From: CBDFJH01 sp965198095
GTDB taxonomy: Bacteria; Latescibacterota; UBA2968; GCA-2709665
Direction of reading: 5' to 3'
Length of the DNA stretch: 64,000 nucleotides
Assembly (NCBI GenBank): GCA_965198095.1
Contig: OZ240239.1
Coordinates: forward strand, 1,364,001-1,428,000
The notes under the pieces were generated by a model that was not told the origin of the DNA, ran no database searches, and was given only the letters and a program-made list of their open reading frames with translations. Shown here piece by piece: positions 32,460-41,592 of this stretch (the first letter of the stretch is position 1; each line of letters opens with the position of its first letter). The position numbers and the translations under genes were made by a program.

Positions 32460-33782
32460 TCAAAACTTCACCTGAGACTGGAGATTCAGAATGCGGCGTC
32501 TCCGGAAGCCCCCCGTCCCGTCAGGCTCGTAGGTAAATCGCACTTCCCACAGAACGAGCAGACGCTTCAATGGCCTGAGGCCGACTCTGCAGCCAAAAAG
32601 GCGGTCCGGCTTTCGATCCCCGAGCCCCGAACGGGAGCTCCGTCTCCGGTCCCGGTAGAATGCGTCGGCGTGGGAGAGCCTGGGAACGGCTTTGAGGATC
32701 AACGGTTTGAGCGAAGCCTCTGCTTCCACGCGCCGGTCGTCTTCTCCGTTGCCGGATAGATGCTGATAGGATGCCCGGGCTTTCACGAGGGGTCCCAGGG
32801 AGATCGAAAGATCTCCAAACAGCCCCCTGACAGCGACATCTTTCAGCGTGGCCTCTTTCGTGATGAGATGCCCGGTGGCCGGCTCTACAAGAGCCCGGTC
32901 CAACTCGTAAAGTGCGTCGAAATGCGTCGGGCTCAATTGCCCTCTCACCCAGCGGTGCTCCATCCGGACCTTCCCGCCCATAAACGCGACCTCCACGCCG
33001 GGACCGTGGATCCCGCTTCCCCCTTCCGCCGCCGCAACGGTTTTCAGTATCCCTCCATAGAGCGTCAACCCGGTGGAGAGTCGCCCGTGAAGGGGATAAG
33101 CCACGTCGATTCCAAGGGCACCGTAGGGATCTCTTGCCACGCCCTGTCGCAACGAATCGGCGATGCCCCTCAGTTGATCGGTGTCGAGCGCAAACGTGGC
33201 GCCAAACTGGAACGGTCCGGAAGGGTGGAACGCGAAACGCCCCCCGATGACCGCACCGCCGCGATCCAAATCCAGGACATTGTTGATGAGGACTCGGAGG
33301 GTTGCGCGGCCATCCGAAAGGTTTCCGAAACGCAGGTCCACGCCGGTCTTCTTGACTCCGGGAGATTCGAGTGTGTTCCGATAACGCCACACGATCGCGC
33401 CCCAGCCCAACGTCACGTCCTCCAGATCGCCCACCTCCAGGAAAAAGCTTTGGTCCTTGCGATCCTTCTTGCCGTACCGAAGGTAATGGATCTTCCGAAG
33501 GATGCTCTCCAGGCCTTTTCTCCCGGTCGAGAAGTCCCATCCCCGGTTCCGCAACCGGCCGCCTTCATCCAGGAACAGTTCGAGGTCCGACACCGCATCG
33601 AGTTTCTCGGAGAAAAAACGGGGTTGAAGGACGACCCGTTGCCACTGCTTTGCCTTTACGGTCACCGTTCCCAGCAACCCGTAGAACGACAATCCATCGT
33701 CCGTACCGGGAAACATTTGTGCGTCACTGCGGGCTGTCAAGAAGACCAGAGCCAAAAGGCAAACGTACGCGCGTCGATCCAA
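32460..33782 (-). CDS. Outer-membrane beta-barrel-like protein, unknown family
   Basis: The 440-residue product begins with a signal peptide (DRRAYVCLLALVFLTARSDA). The rest is rich in alternating strands and glycines (RLSTGLTLYGGILKTVAAAE, DLSISLGPLVKARASYQHLS) and ends in a strand with terminal Phe (LNLQSQVKF), the usual signal for outer-membrane insertion by BamA. It is about the size of a 16-18-strand barrel. I cannot name a family or substrate. Translation probably starts at TTG 33782, with AGGGAGAGG just upstream. It diverges from rsmD. Confidence 0.65.
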   Translation of the reverse strand: MDRRAYVCLLALVFLTARSDAQMFPGTDDGLSFYGLLGTVTVKAKQWQRVVLQPRFFSEKLDAVSDLELFLDEGGRLRNRGWDFSTGRKGLESILRKIHYLRYGKKDRKDQSFFLEVGDLEDVTLGWGAIVWRYRNTLESPGVKKTGVDLRFGNLSDGRATLRVLINNVLDLDRGGAVIGGRFAFHPSGPFQFGATFALDTDQLRGIADSLRQGVARDPYGALGIDVAYPLHGRLSTGLTLYGGILKTVAAAEGGSGIHGPGVEVAFMGGKVRMEHRWVRGQLSPTHFDALYELDRALVEPATGHLITKEATLKDVAVRGLFGDLSISLGPLVKARASYQHLSGNGEDDRRVEAEASLKPLILKAVPRLSHADAFYRDRRRSSRSGLGDRKPDRLFGCRVGLRPLKRLLVLWEVRFTYEPDGTGGFRRRRILNLQSQVKF

Positions 33783-33808
33783 GGCCTCTCCCTTTCCCCG
33801 TTCCTCCT

Positions 33809-33838
33809 ATCTTAAGCCATACCCCGAGCACGGGTCAA
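33809..33838 (-). promoter_or_regulatory. Promoter of the outer-membrane protein gene
   Basis: In the minus direction TTGACC (33833-33838) and TAAGAT (33809-33814), spacer 18 bases, 27 bases before the TTG start. Confidence 0.5.
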
Positions 33839-33873
33839 GCCAGTCTGTCCGTTCGAATGCGGATCCCTGCGAA

Positions 33874-33902
33874 TTGACAAGTCGGGTCACGAAAAGTATC
33901 TT
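33874..33902 (+). promoter_or_regulatory. Promoter of rsmD-thiT
   Basis: TTGACA (33874-33879) and TATCTT (33897-33902) with a 17-base spacer, 33 bases before the rsmD ATG. Confidence 0.65.
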
Positions 33903-33934
33903 CTTGGCGAACCGATTTCTCTACCGCGGACACG

Positions 33935-34534
33935 ATGCGAGTCATTACGGGCAGCTTAAAGGGCCGCGTGATCCCCTTCGACGTGGCGCAGCACGGGGAG
34001 ATCCGCGTGACTTCCGGAAGGGTGAAGAAGGCCGCCTTCTCCATCCTCGGGGAAGCCCTCGCGGACGTGCGGTTCCTGGACCTTTGCGCAGGTTCGGGAC
34101 AGATCGGGTTGGAGGCCGTCAGTCGCGGCGCTCGGGTCTTGATGAACGAACCGGACAAGACAAGACTTCGGTTCATCGACGATCTCGTTCAATCCTGGAA
34201 CGTGCGAGCATCGGTCAAACTGTTCGGTCTGTCGGCCGAGAGGCTCGTAAACGCGCTGTCGGCCGGGCGGAGATGTTTCGAGATCGTCTATCTGGACCCG
34301 CCCTATCGTGATGAGATCGACGGGCGGCCGATCTCCATTTTCCTGCTCAACCAGCTCGCTGCCACATCTTTGCTGGCAGATTCGGGACGCGTACTGGTTC
34401 AGCACCCCGGTAAACTCGACATGCCGGAATCGGTTCACCGACTCGTCAGCGTCAAACGAAGGCGTTATGGCGACACGGCACTCACCCTCTACAAAACGAC
34501 GCCCCAAGGTTTGACGTTTCGCGGTGGGAACTGA
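33935..34534 (+). CDS. rsmD: 16S rRNA (guanine966-N2)-methyltransferase RsmD
   Basis: RsmD methylates G966 of 16S rRNA in the assembled 30S subunit. The 199-residue protein starts MRVITGSLKGRVIPFD, as in the family, with the substrate loop VTSGRVKKAAFSIL. It has the SAM motif FLDLCAGSGQIGLEA (about residue 48) and the catalytic N-methyltransferase motif YLDPPY (about residue 119). It is 28 bases before thiT and shares its promoter. Confidence 0.92.
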   Translation: MRVITGSLKGRVIPFDVAQHGEIRVTSGRVKKAAFSILGEALADVRFLDLCAGSGQIGLEAVSRGARVLMNEPDKTRLRFIDDLVQSWNVRASVKLFGLSAERLVNALSAGRRCFEIVYLDPPYRDEIDGRPISIFLLNQLAATSLLADSGRVLVQHPGKLDMPESVHRLVSVKRRRYGDTALTLYKTTPQGLTFRGGN

Positions 34535-34562
34535 CCCGCCGAGTTGAGCAGGGAAAGACCTG

Positions 34563-35090
34563 ATGCCACTCACCGGTGTCCGAAAGCTCACGCAAGTGGC
34601 GATGGCCGCGGCGCTCGCCTTCGCCCTTGCCGTCATTGGCAAGGCGATCCCGCTTCGCCTGCCTCAGGGCGGATCCATTACGCTCGAGTCGCTCCCCGTG
34701 CTGTTCATCTCTCTGCGGCACGGTTTCTGGCCGGGTTGCTTCACGGGATCTCTCGTCGGCCTGTTGAACCTCCTGCTGGACCCGTTCATCGTTCACCCGG
34801 TTCAAATCCTCCTCGATTATCCCCTTCCGTTTGCCCTCCTGGGTACGGCGGCATGCTTCCCCGCACGGCCTTGGCAAGGTGTCCTTCTAGGGAACGCGTC
34901 CCGCTACCTGTCGCACTTCCTCTCGGGCGTGATCTTCTTCGGCAGCTATGCGCCCGAGGGGATTGGCGTCTGGCACTATTCGGCGATCTACAATTCCCTC
35001 TACATCCTGCCGGAGACGTTGCTCGCGCTCCTGCTGGTTCCTACGCTCCTTCGGCGCATCCCTGCGTATGAACAGGCCAACGGGTCGTGA
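34563..35090 (+). CDS. thiT: ThiT-like thiamine-binding S component of an ECF transporter
   Basis: The 175-residue membrane protein has six hydrophobic segments. It matches ThiT in LPQGGSITLESLPVLFISLR, GLLNLLLDPFIVHPVQILLD and SHFLSGVIFFGSYAPEG, which line the thiamine pocket in known structures. It would capture thiamine and needs the EcfA/A'/T energy module, which is not in this window. No TPP riboswitch is visible in the 28-base gap after rsmD, so regulation by thiamine at this gene is not apparent. Confidence 0.85.
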   Translation: MPLTGVRKLTQVAMAAALAFALAVIGKAIPLRLPQGGSITLESLPVLFISLRHGFWPGCFTGSLVGLLNLLLDPFIVHPVQILLDYPLPFALLGTAACFPARPWQGVLLGNASRYLSHFLSGVIFFGSYAPEGIGVWHYSAIYNSLYILPETLLALLLVPTLLRRIPAYEQANGS

Positions 35091-35103
35091 GGGCTTCGCA
35101 GCT

Positions 35104-35510
35104 TCAACCTTGCGTTGCCGCGCGATAAATTTGATCGAGCACCGCCCTGAATTCGATCTCCTGGATTTCTTCAAGGCAAGCGTCACATCCGGAATCTCCC
35201 CGAGATCGGGGTTCTTGAGCGCTTGAAGAAGGTAATCCGAGACCGACTCGTGGATCTCTTCGACGCAGATCGTGCGTGTCCCAGGCCTGTCTCGCCCACC
35301 ATCGTCTCTCACGGTCATCCCGAGGACGCACGCGCTTGCGAAAGGATCGGCCTGCAAGCCTGCGACTTGCCGTTCGATCTTGTAGACATCCCACGCCAGA
35401 CCCGGCCGCGCATGAACGAGGCAGGACCCCGGGCCTCCTTCCGAGCCACGTTCAGCGCCTTCACTGGAGCCCGCGGGCAAGACCGGCAGGACGGAAACCT
35501 TCTCGGACAT
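35104..35510 (-). CDS. Unknown small protein, probable frameshift near its end
   Basis: From an ATG at 35510 the frame encodes MSEKVSVLPVLPAGSSE, then KIERQVAGLQADPFASACVL and ICVEEIHESVSDYLLQALKN, up to IPDVTLAL around 35170. The same frame runs on deep into thiT (to 34887) with unnatural sequence. A one-base shift near 35165 instead gives EEIQEIEFRAVLDQIYRAAT and a stop at 35104, which looks far more natural. I therefore take 35104 as the end and infer a frameshift or a sequence error. No family recognised. It is last in the ABC-transporter operon. Confidence 0.45.
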
Positions 35511-35531
35511 CCCGGTTCTTTCGGCTCCGAC

Positions 35532-36467
35532 TCAGATGTCGCCGGGAGGGAGGCGGCGGTAGATGAGGCCGTGGATCTCGCCGGGACCCATTTGAAGGAG
35601 CTTCTCTATCTGCGTCCCGTCGGCGATCGCCAGCGCCGGGCATTCCTGCGCGGCCAGGCGGTAAGCTTCCTCAACGTCGTAGTTGACCCCCTTGAGCCGA
35701 TACAAATGGGCCAGGGACTTCAGCGCGCTCGATCTTCTGAGCGAGTTGGTTACGCCAAGCTTGAAATAGTAGAGACGCCGATCCTGAGCCTCTCCCCACA
35801 AAAGGGTTTCCGGCTCGGAGATTTTGGCCATGGCGGCCGACATCTCTTCCTGAAAACGCCTGATCCGGTCGTCAAACACCTGGAGCAACGCGGTCAGGAC
35901 CTCCCGACGCGCGCCCTCGGGTTCTCCCGCCATCATGTCCTGCAGGACGATCGCCGCCTTACCGCAAAGGGAGTAGCCTTCCAAACCGGTTTCGCTGAAA
36001 AGCTCCAGCTCGACCGCTTCGGCGCGACGGGCAAGCCTTTCCAGATCCAGAAATTCATCCCCGACCCGGGCGTAGTCATCGTCCGTCCGGGCGATCTGAA
36101 TGCCCACCAGAAAGGCCCGTTCCAGAGCCTCCTCAATGCCACGACCCCGACGCCGAACGGCAAGGTTGGAGCGCGGCCTCACAAGCTCATCCGTCCGAAA
36201 CCCCGCCACCCTCATCGCATCGGCCGAGTCCTCGCCCGCTACACCCAGCCGCTCCATGAGATCGACGAGGATGCCCCCCAAAAGAGGCTTACGATCTTGC
36301 ATCTGCCTGCCGACCCGTGCATCCGAACATACGTCCAGGACCTGCTGGGCGATCCAGTCGCGTTCCTCCGCCCGGGTCTTCCCTTTCGGCCAAGGTCCGC
36401 TGCCCGTCAACCTCAGGACGATCACGATCAGCAACAGCAGCAGGATTCCGACGAGCAGCATACCCAT
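35532..36467 (-). CDS. Unknown protein with an N-terminal membrane anchor
   Basis: The 311-residue product starts MGMLLVGILLLLLIVIVLRL, a single signal-anchor helix, followed by a soluble alpha-helical domain rich in charged residues (RAEERDWIAQQVLDVCSDA, LERAFLVGIQIARTDDDYAR). I do not recognise it. The ATG at 36467 is preceded by AAGGA; a TTG at 36482 overlapping the permease stop is an alternative. It directly follows the permease gene with tight spacing, so it is probably an accessory to the transporter or simply co-transcribed. Confidence 0.6.
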   Translation of the reverse strand: MGMLLVGILLLLLIVIVLRLTGSGPWPKGKTRAEERDWIAQQVLDVCSDARVGRQMQDRKPLLGGILVDLMERLGVAGEDSADAMRVAGFRTDELVRPRSNLAVRRRGRGIEEALERAFLVGIQIARTDDDYARVGDEFLDLERLARRAEAVELELFSETGLEGYSLCGKAAIVLQDMMAGEPEGARREVLTALLQVFDDRIRRFQEEMSAAMAKISEPETLLWGEAQDRRLYYFKLGVTNSLRRSSALKSLAHLYRLKGVNYDVEEAYRLAAQECPALAIADGTQIEKLLQMGPGEIHGLIYRRLPPGDI

Positions 36468-36478
36468 GCCGTCCTTTC

Positions 36479-38158
36479 TCAAGTTCGGAACAGTTCACCC
36501 ATCCGCCGGCCCAGGAAACGGCCCGCCAGGGAAAGGCTGACCATCAGCAGAAGCATACCCAGGACGCCCATGGCGCTGGCGATGTAGGGACCATCTGAAA
36601 TCCTCTGCAAGAGGGAATAGATCGCCTTTGTGATCGGGTAATACTCGTCCTTGAGGGCCAGGATGAGACTGTCGCTCACCTCGAGCATCGCGAATGCAAA
36701 ACAGAGGATCCCTCCGGCGATCAGGTTCGCGATGATCAGCGGAAAGGTGATCTCCAGCGCGGTGCGCATCCTGGAAGCGCCCAGGTTTTGGGCTGCCTCC
36801 TCCAGCGTGACGCTCGTCTGTTGAAAGCCGGCGTACGCGGCGCGAACCATGTAGGGCAAGCGTCGAACGGCGTAGGCGATGACCAGCAGCGGTACGGGAT
36901 TGGCTCGGGCGTCCAGAAAGGTGTTGGAGTATCCGGCGAGGTAGCCGAAGGCCAATACCAGACCGGGAAGTGCCAGGGGCAGCATCGACAGTGAATCGAT
37001 GGTTCCTTTGAAAGGGATGCGGGTGCGGGTAAGCAGGTAGGCAATGGTCACGCCCAGGAAGAGATCGGCCAGGGTGCTCAACACGGACAGGGTGAGGCTC
37101 ATGCTGATACTGGACGAGGAGATCGGATGTTCGAAAACCTTCGCGTAATACTTCCACGTGACCTCCTGGGGAACGATCGACATGAACCACTGCTCTGAAA
37201 TAGACGTCAGCACCACGCTGACGTGCGGCAGCACGGCCACGCCCGTCAGGCACAGCATGAACCCGTGAATGAATGCGGCCTGCCGCGTCGAAGCTCGCCC
37301 CAACCCGGCCGGCCCCCGTGCGACGACGTCGTAGTGCCGGCCGCCAAGAAGGGTCTTGGAAAGGAAGAAGAAGCAGGCCGTGAGCAAAAGCACGAACACG
37401 ACCAACGCATACGCCATCGGGTTTTCGTTGATGTCGGAAATCGAGTTGAAGATCTCGACGGCGACAACCCTTCGATAGTTGAAAATCAGAGGGGTTCCGA
37501 GATCGGTAAACGCCCAGATGAATACGATCATCGCACCTGCAAAATATCCCGGAAGCGTCAGCGGAAAGGTTACCCTCCGGAACAGTTGAAACCCCTTGCT
37601 CCCAAGATTTCGGGCCGCCTCCTCCAGCGCAGGGTCGATGTTGGAAAGGGCCGCGGCAAGGTTCAAATACATGATGGGGTAGAGATGCAAGACTTCGAGG
37701 ATCACAACCCCCGCAAACCCTCCCCCAAACCAGTCCACCGGATGATCCACAACGCCCAGTTTGAGCAGGAGCAAGTTGATCGACCCGAACCTGGCGAACA
37801 TCTGCTGCATTCCGATTGCTCCGACGAACGGCGGGAGGACCATCGGCACGAGGATCAGCCCGTTCAGAAATCCCTTTCCCCGAAAGTCGTAGCGCACGAT
37901 CAGGAACGCGATCGGAAGGCTGAGAACGGTTGTGGCCAGCGTGGTGATCACGCCCAATCGAAAGCTGTTGAAGATGACCTCGCGATAGACAGGATTGGTT
38001 CCCATCAATTTGAAATAGAGGACGTTGATTCGCCCGTCTATCACGAAAGCCTTGACGAAGGCGTACCAGAGGGGGTAGAAAAGGAAGAGGCCGAAGAACG
38101 CCGCAAGCGCGAGAAGGAAGGTCAGCGTGGGCCAGCCGAGGTCGTAACGCCTCAGCAT
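36479..38158 (-). CDS. Iron(III)-type ABC transporter permease, two fused permease domains
   Basis: The 559-residue protein has about twelve membrane helices in two repeats. Each ends in the cytoplasmic EAA loop that touches the ATPase: EEAARNLGSKGFQLFRRVTF (about residue 177) and EEAAQNLGASRMRTALEITF (about residue 455). This fused layout is that of FbpB/SfuB-type transporters for ferric iron or related oxyanions and polyamines. The 7-base overlap with the ATPase gene shows they are co-translated. It needs the ATPase at 38152-39246 and the binding protein at 39283-40698. Confidence 0.9.
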   Translation of the reverse strand: MLRRYDLGWPTLTFLLALAAFFGLFLFYPLWYAFVKAFVIDGRINVLYFKLMGTNPVYREVIFNSFRLGVITTLATTVLSLPIAFLIVRYDFRGKGFLNGLILVPMVLPPFVGAIGMQQMFARFGSINLLLLKLGVVDHPVDWFGGGFAGVVILEVLHLYPIMYLNLAAALSNIDPALEEAARNLGSKGFQLFRRVTFPLTLPGYFAGAMIVFIWAFTDLGTPLIFNYRRVVAVEIFNSISDINENPMAYALVVFVLLLTACFFFLSKTLLGGRHYDVVARGPAGLGRASTRQAAFIHGFMLCLTGVAVLPHVSVVLTSISEQWFMSIVPQEVTWKYYAKVFEHPISSSSISMSLTLSVLSTLADLFLGVTIAYLLTRTRIPFKGTIDSLSMLPLALPGLVLAFGYLAGYSNTFLDARANPVPLLVIAYAVRRLPYMVRAAYAGFQQTSVTLEEAAQNLGASRMRTALEITFPLIIANLIAGGILCFAFAMLEVSDSLILALKDEYYPITKAIYSLLQRISDGPYIASAMGVLGMLLLMVSLSLAGRFLGRRMGELFRT

Positions 38159-39246
38159 TCCGGTTCTCCCGAATCTCTCAAAATCACGACGGCGTCCTGG
38201 CTGAAGCGCAGTCTCACACGATCCCCGAACCGAGCTTTTCGTCTGACGGGGTCATAGTCCAGCAGTTTGAATCGCGTCCCGTCGGTCAGATCCACGCAGT
38301 ACTGTTCTACATCTCCAAGATAGATCAGATCGCTCACCTGTCCGCAAACGACGTTGTCCGATCCGCCCGGTTCGCCTTCGAGCAACTTCAAGGCTTCGGG
38401 GCGTACGGCGCACGTCACACGGTCTCCTCTCCGAACATTCTCGTAGGCTGCCCGGGCCTGGATCGTCCCGACCGCCGTCTGAATCCGAATGACGGGTCCG
38501 ATATCCGAAACTTCCCCTGGCAAGAGGTTGATCTCTCCGATGAAGTCTGCCACGAACTCGCTCACCGGCCTCGAATAAAGCTCACGCGGTACGCCGACCT
38601 GGACCACGTTCCCCGTTTGCATCACGGCGACGCGGTCGGCCATGGAAAGCGCCTCTTTCTGGTCGTGCGTGACGTAGATCATCGTCGTGCCGATCTCTTC
38701 TTGGAGATGCTGAATCTGCTCACGCATCTCCAGTCGCAGCCGAGCATCCAGGTTCGAAAGCGGTTCATCCAGCAGCACGACGTCCGGCTCGATCACGAGT
38801 GCTCTCGCCAACGCAACCCGCTGCTGCTGCCCCCCGGAAAGCTGGTTGGGAAATCGGTCTGCGTAGGCCTCCATCTGCACCATCTCCAACGCGCGCCTGA
38901 CCCGGTCCTCCCGCGCTTCGGCGGAGACCTTCCGTACCCTCAATCCGTAGTCCACGTTTTTCGAAACGCTCATATGTGGCCAGAGCGCGTAGTTTTGAAA
39001 TACCATACCGGTGTTTCGCTCGTGTGGCGGCACGGTCGTCATCTCCCGGTCGTCGAAGAAAATGCGACCGCCCTCCGGCTGGTAAAACCCGGCGATGAGT
39101 CTGAGCAATGTCGTTTTTCCGCATCCTGAAGGTCCCAGCAGGAAAAAGAACTCCCCCTTTTTGATCTCGAAGTTCACACCGTTCAGGGCGGTCACGCGCC
39201 CGAACCGCTTCGTTACGTTCTCCAGCGTTACGCCAACCATGATCAC
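38152..39246 (-). CDS. ABC transporter ATPase with TOBE domain (iron/spermidine type)
   Basis: The 364-residue protein has Walker A LLGPSGCGKTTLLRLIAG (about residue 35), signature LSGGQQQRVALARAL (about 137), Walker B VVLLDEPLSNLD and the switch His in YVTHDQKEAL. The C-terminal 120 residues form a TOBE domain (VRRGDRVTCAVRPEALKLLE) as in FbpC and PotA. It powers uptake through the permease encoded immediately downstream. Two ATGs (39246 and 39240) are both usable starts. Confidence 0.93.
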   Translation of the reverse strand: MIMVGVTLENVTKRFGRVTALNGVNFEIKKGEFFFLLGPSGCGKTTLLRLIAGFYQPEGGRIFFDDREMTTVPPHERNTGMVFQNYALWPHMSVSKNVDYGLRVRKVSAEAREDRVRRALEMVQMEAYADRFPNQLSGGQQQRVALARALVIEPDVVLLDEPLSNLDARLRLEMREQIQHLQEEIGTTMIYVTHDQKEALSMADRVAVMQTGNVVQVGVPRELYSRPVSEFVADFIGEINLLPGEVSDIGPVIRIQTAVGTIQARAAYENVRRGDRVTCAVRPEALKLLEGEPGGSDNVVCGQVSDLIYLGDVEQYCVDLTDGTRFKLLDYDPVRRKARFGDRVRLRFSQDAVVILRDSGEPEC

Positions 39247-39282
39247 ACGTTCCTGTCAAACCGGCTTTTCATCTCGCTCGTC

Positions 39283-40698
39283 CTACGGTCTGCGAAGCGA
39301 CCAGAGATAGCATACGGTCGCGCCCGCGAGGCCCAGTGGGAGCAACAATGTAAGCAGGTTTCCAAGCTGCACGTAGATGCGCTCGTCTCGGGACCCGTAC
39401 TTCTCGCGCGCAAAAGCGGTCCACTCCGCGAGCATCCGATTTCGGAATGCCGGGTCCCGCCAGCGCCGCCCCATTTCGAGACATTCGGATTCGGTGACGG
39501 GGACGGCGAATAAGCGCTCGAGATCACTCCGGCTTGACCCGTCGCTCGCCGCCCGCTTCCAGGCCCGCTTGAGCGCTTCGTGAGAATCGATGATCAAAAC
39601 ACCGATCAGGTCGTTGAGAACGCCCCATCGACCGGAGACCTTCTCCGAATCGTATTTCAGATCAGAACTCCAATCGAACGGATTCAGCTTCACGGCCGCT
39701 TCAGACTTCATGTCTTCATAGAGATCGGGCAGTATGGTGAAGCGGTTCAACTGTGTCAGCCTCGGTCCCCCGGGCGCCCCCTTTTTCAGGAACCAGAGCT
39801 TTTGCCCTGCCTCGGACATGACGAATCTGACGAAGGCCTCGGCCACGGCCCGGTTCGGCGCCCCTTTGAGAATCCCGATGCCGTCGGGATTCACGATACT
39901 CAGGTTCTCGGGAATGACGAATCCAATGTAGCCTTCGCCGACCTTGTCCATCTGGGCCCAGGCATAGAAATCGATCGAAAGGCCGTATGCAACCTCGCCT
40001 ACGGCAACTTCCTTGGGCGCCTGAGATCCTCCGGATCCGAACCTTCGAACGTTGCCGCCCAGCCCCGTGATGATCTCCCATCCCCGATCCCAGCCATAGC
40101 CCTGAAGGATCAGCTCGTAGGCCATGTGAACACTTCCGCTCGTCCTCGGATCTCCTGACCCGACCCAGGAAAACAGCCGCGGATCCCCAAGGTCGGCCCA
40201 GGACACGGGCGCGGGCAGATCCAGGAGTTCGAGGACTTTCCGATTGTAGGCAATTCCGAAACCGGCCAGAGTGGCGCCGTACCATCTGTAGTCTCGATCA
40301 AAAAGCGCAATGCCGCCCAGGCTCTCAGGCAACCGATCGAGCGTCTCCTGCGGAAGTCGGGTCGGTAACAGCAACCCGAGATCGGCAAGCTTCAAATAGG
40401 GATCCAACCCGCCGCCAAAGAAAACGTCGATGCCGATCCCCCGCCCTTTGCGCCCGAACTCGGATCGAATGTATCGAATGATGGCGCTCGTCCCCCCCAC
40501 GTCCAGCCACTCGAGCGAGACCCGGTTGCCCGTTTGCGCGTGATACTGTTCTCGAAACGCCTGCTCGAATTCCGTTTGGACCTCATCCGGGTGTGGCGAG
40601 ATGAGCACGAGTCGATCCGGGACGCTCCCGGAAACGCTCACCGACCCCAGCAAGGCGCAGGAACAGCACTGGATCACCAACACGCATTTGAGTCGCAA
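39283..40698 (-). CDS. ABC transporter substrate-binding protein with a C-terminal membrane helix
   Basis: The 471-residue protein starts with an export signal (LKCVLVIQCCSCALLGSVSV). The mature part is a type II periplasmic-binding fold: LVLISPHPDEVQTEFEQAF, IDVFFGGGLDPYLKLADLGL and GIAYNRKVLELLDLP, as in FbpA-like iron-binding proteins. Unusually, residues about 445-467 (LGNLLTLLLPLGLAGATVCY) make a C-terminal membrane helix, so the protein would stay anchored. An extra 90-residue segment (RAASDGSSRSDLERLFAVPV) sits before it. It is first in the operon. Confidence 0.85.
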   Translation of the reverse strand: MRLKCVLVIQCCSCALLGSVSVSGSVPDRLVLISPHPDEVQTEFEQAFREQYHAQTGNRVSLEWLDVGGTSAIIRYIRSEFGRKGRGIGIDVFFGGGLDPYLKLADLGLLLPTRLPQETLDRLPESLGGIALFDRDYRWYGATLAGFGIAYNRKVLELLDLPAPVSWADLGDPRLFSWVGSGDPRTSGSVHMAYELILQGYGWDRGWEIITGLGGNVRRFGSGGSQAPKEVAVGEVAYGLSIDFYAWAQMDKVGEGYIGFVIPENLSIVNPDGIGILKGAPNRAVAEAFVRFVMSEAGQKLWFLKKGAPGGPRLTQLNRFTILPDLYEDMKSEAAVKLNPFDWSSDLKYDSEKVSGRWGVLNDLIGVLIIDSHEALKRAWKRAASDGSSRSDLERLFAVPVTESECLEMGRRWRDPAFRNRMLAEWTAFAREKYGSRDERIYVQLGNLLTLLLPLGLAGATVCYLWSLRRP

Positions 40699-40742
40699 GT
40701 GTAGATCTCTCAGTTCTTTATCACAACTTGGGAAGCGCTATT

Positions 40743-41048
40743 CTAGGAAACCCCCATGGCAATGTCAATCGCTTTTCGACCGGAGCATAAAAAAAGCCCT
40801 GACCACCGAATCAGGGCATGCGTGTCGAAAGATGACGGATAACGCCTAAGATCCCGTATGCTCCAGCCGACCGGTTCGATCCTTGCCGGGTCGACAAAAC
40901 GCCCCAGGGGCATCCCATCGACGACGATGTTGAACATTTTCCCGATCCAAACGCGATCACCGGAATCGACCGCGATTTCCAACGCGCCCCCGCGAGTCAC
41001 GATGGGAAGCAGCGCCAGATCGGCGCAAAGACAAGTCGGATCGGCCAC
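40743..41048 (-). CDS. Doubtful small open frame
   Basis: A GTG-started frame of 101 residues (ADPTCLCADLALLPIVTRGG, SGDRVWIGKMFNIVVDGMPL, FVDPARIEPVGWSIRDLRR) with coding-like composition and no family I recognise. The frame runs through the terminator hairpin at 40789-40817, so at least its last 20 residues are unlikely to be real. It may be a frameshifted or decayed gene behind the STAS gene. Confidence 0.3.
   Translation of the reverse strand: MADPTCLCADLALLPIVTRGGALEIAVDSGDRVWIGKMFNIVVDGMPLGRFVDPARIEPVGWSIRDLRRYPSSFDTHALIRWSGLFLCSGRKAIDIAMGVS
40789..40817 (-). terminator. Rho-independent terminator
   Basis: In the minus direction a 7-bp stem GCCCTGA/TCAGGGC with loop TTCGGTGG is followed by seven T. 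It ends transcription from the STAS gene region before the binding-protein operon. Confidence 0.85.
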
Positions 41049-41098
41049 CCGGAAGCGCCCCGGCGTCGTGCGCGTTCCGAACGGCGAGCCCTGAGCGG

Positions 41099-41464
41099 CT
41101 ACTCCGGCTTTGCCTGGACGGGATCGGTCCTGTAGCTGGCGACGGCCCGGCCCGCGGTATCGTACGTCTTGAAAATCCCCGCAAGCTGCGTTACCATCAG
41201 AATGCTGTCAATCTTCTCGGTAATGCCGGTCAGTCTCAGGTCGCCGCCCTCATTTCTCAGGGTGGTCAGGCTGGCAATCAGGACGCCGAGCATGGCGCTC
41301 CCTAACCATTTCACTCTCGAGAAATCCACGACAACATTCGTGATGCTGTCGTTCGCAAGTTTCTTGATGTGGCTGTGAAAGGGTGCCACATCAGGACCAC
41401 TCATCAAGGCTCCGCTCATTTTCAAAATGGCCACATCTTCACGAATCTCTTCATCAATGCGCAC
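41099..41464 (-). CDS. STAS-domain anti-sigma-factor antagonist
   Basis: A 121-residue single-domain STAS protein: REDVAILKMSGALMSGPD, NVVVDFSRVKWLGSAMLGVL, then LRLTGITEKIDSILMVTQLA. The phosphorylation motif is LGSAMLG, with the serine that a partner kinase (SpoIIAB/RsbW-like) would modify. Such proteins release sigma factors or act in other partner-switching circuits. No kinase or phosphatase gene is adjacent, so the partner is unknown. Confidence 0.85.
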   Translation of the reverse strand: MRIDEEIREDVAILKMSGALMSGPDVAPFHSHIKKLANDSITNVVVDFSRVKWLGSAMLGVLIASLTTLRNEGGDLRLTGITEKIDSILMVTQLAGIFKTYDTAGRAVASYRTDPVQAKPE

Positions 41465-41592
41465 GGATGCCTCCTCCTGGATACCGGAAACAAGCGAGTG
41501 ATAAACTGGAACCGGAGCCCTGAAGTTGACGGTTCGCGGCCGCGGCGTGACCCCGGGTCAAACCGCGGGTCTTGGGGTTGCTTACGCTCATC

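Noticed and set aside
34535..34562. TPP riboswitch expected before thiT
   Set aside because: The gap is only 28 bases and contains no THI-box sequence.
35223..36587. Plus-strand open frame of 454 codons opposite the ABC operon tail
   Set aside because: It is antisense to two better-supported minus-strand genes, has no recognisable motif, and is an artefact of high GC.
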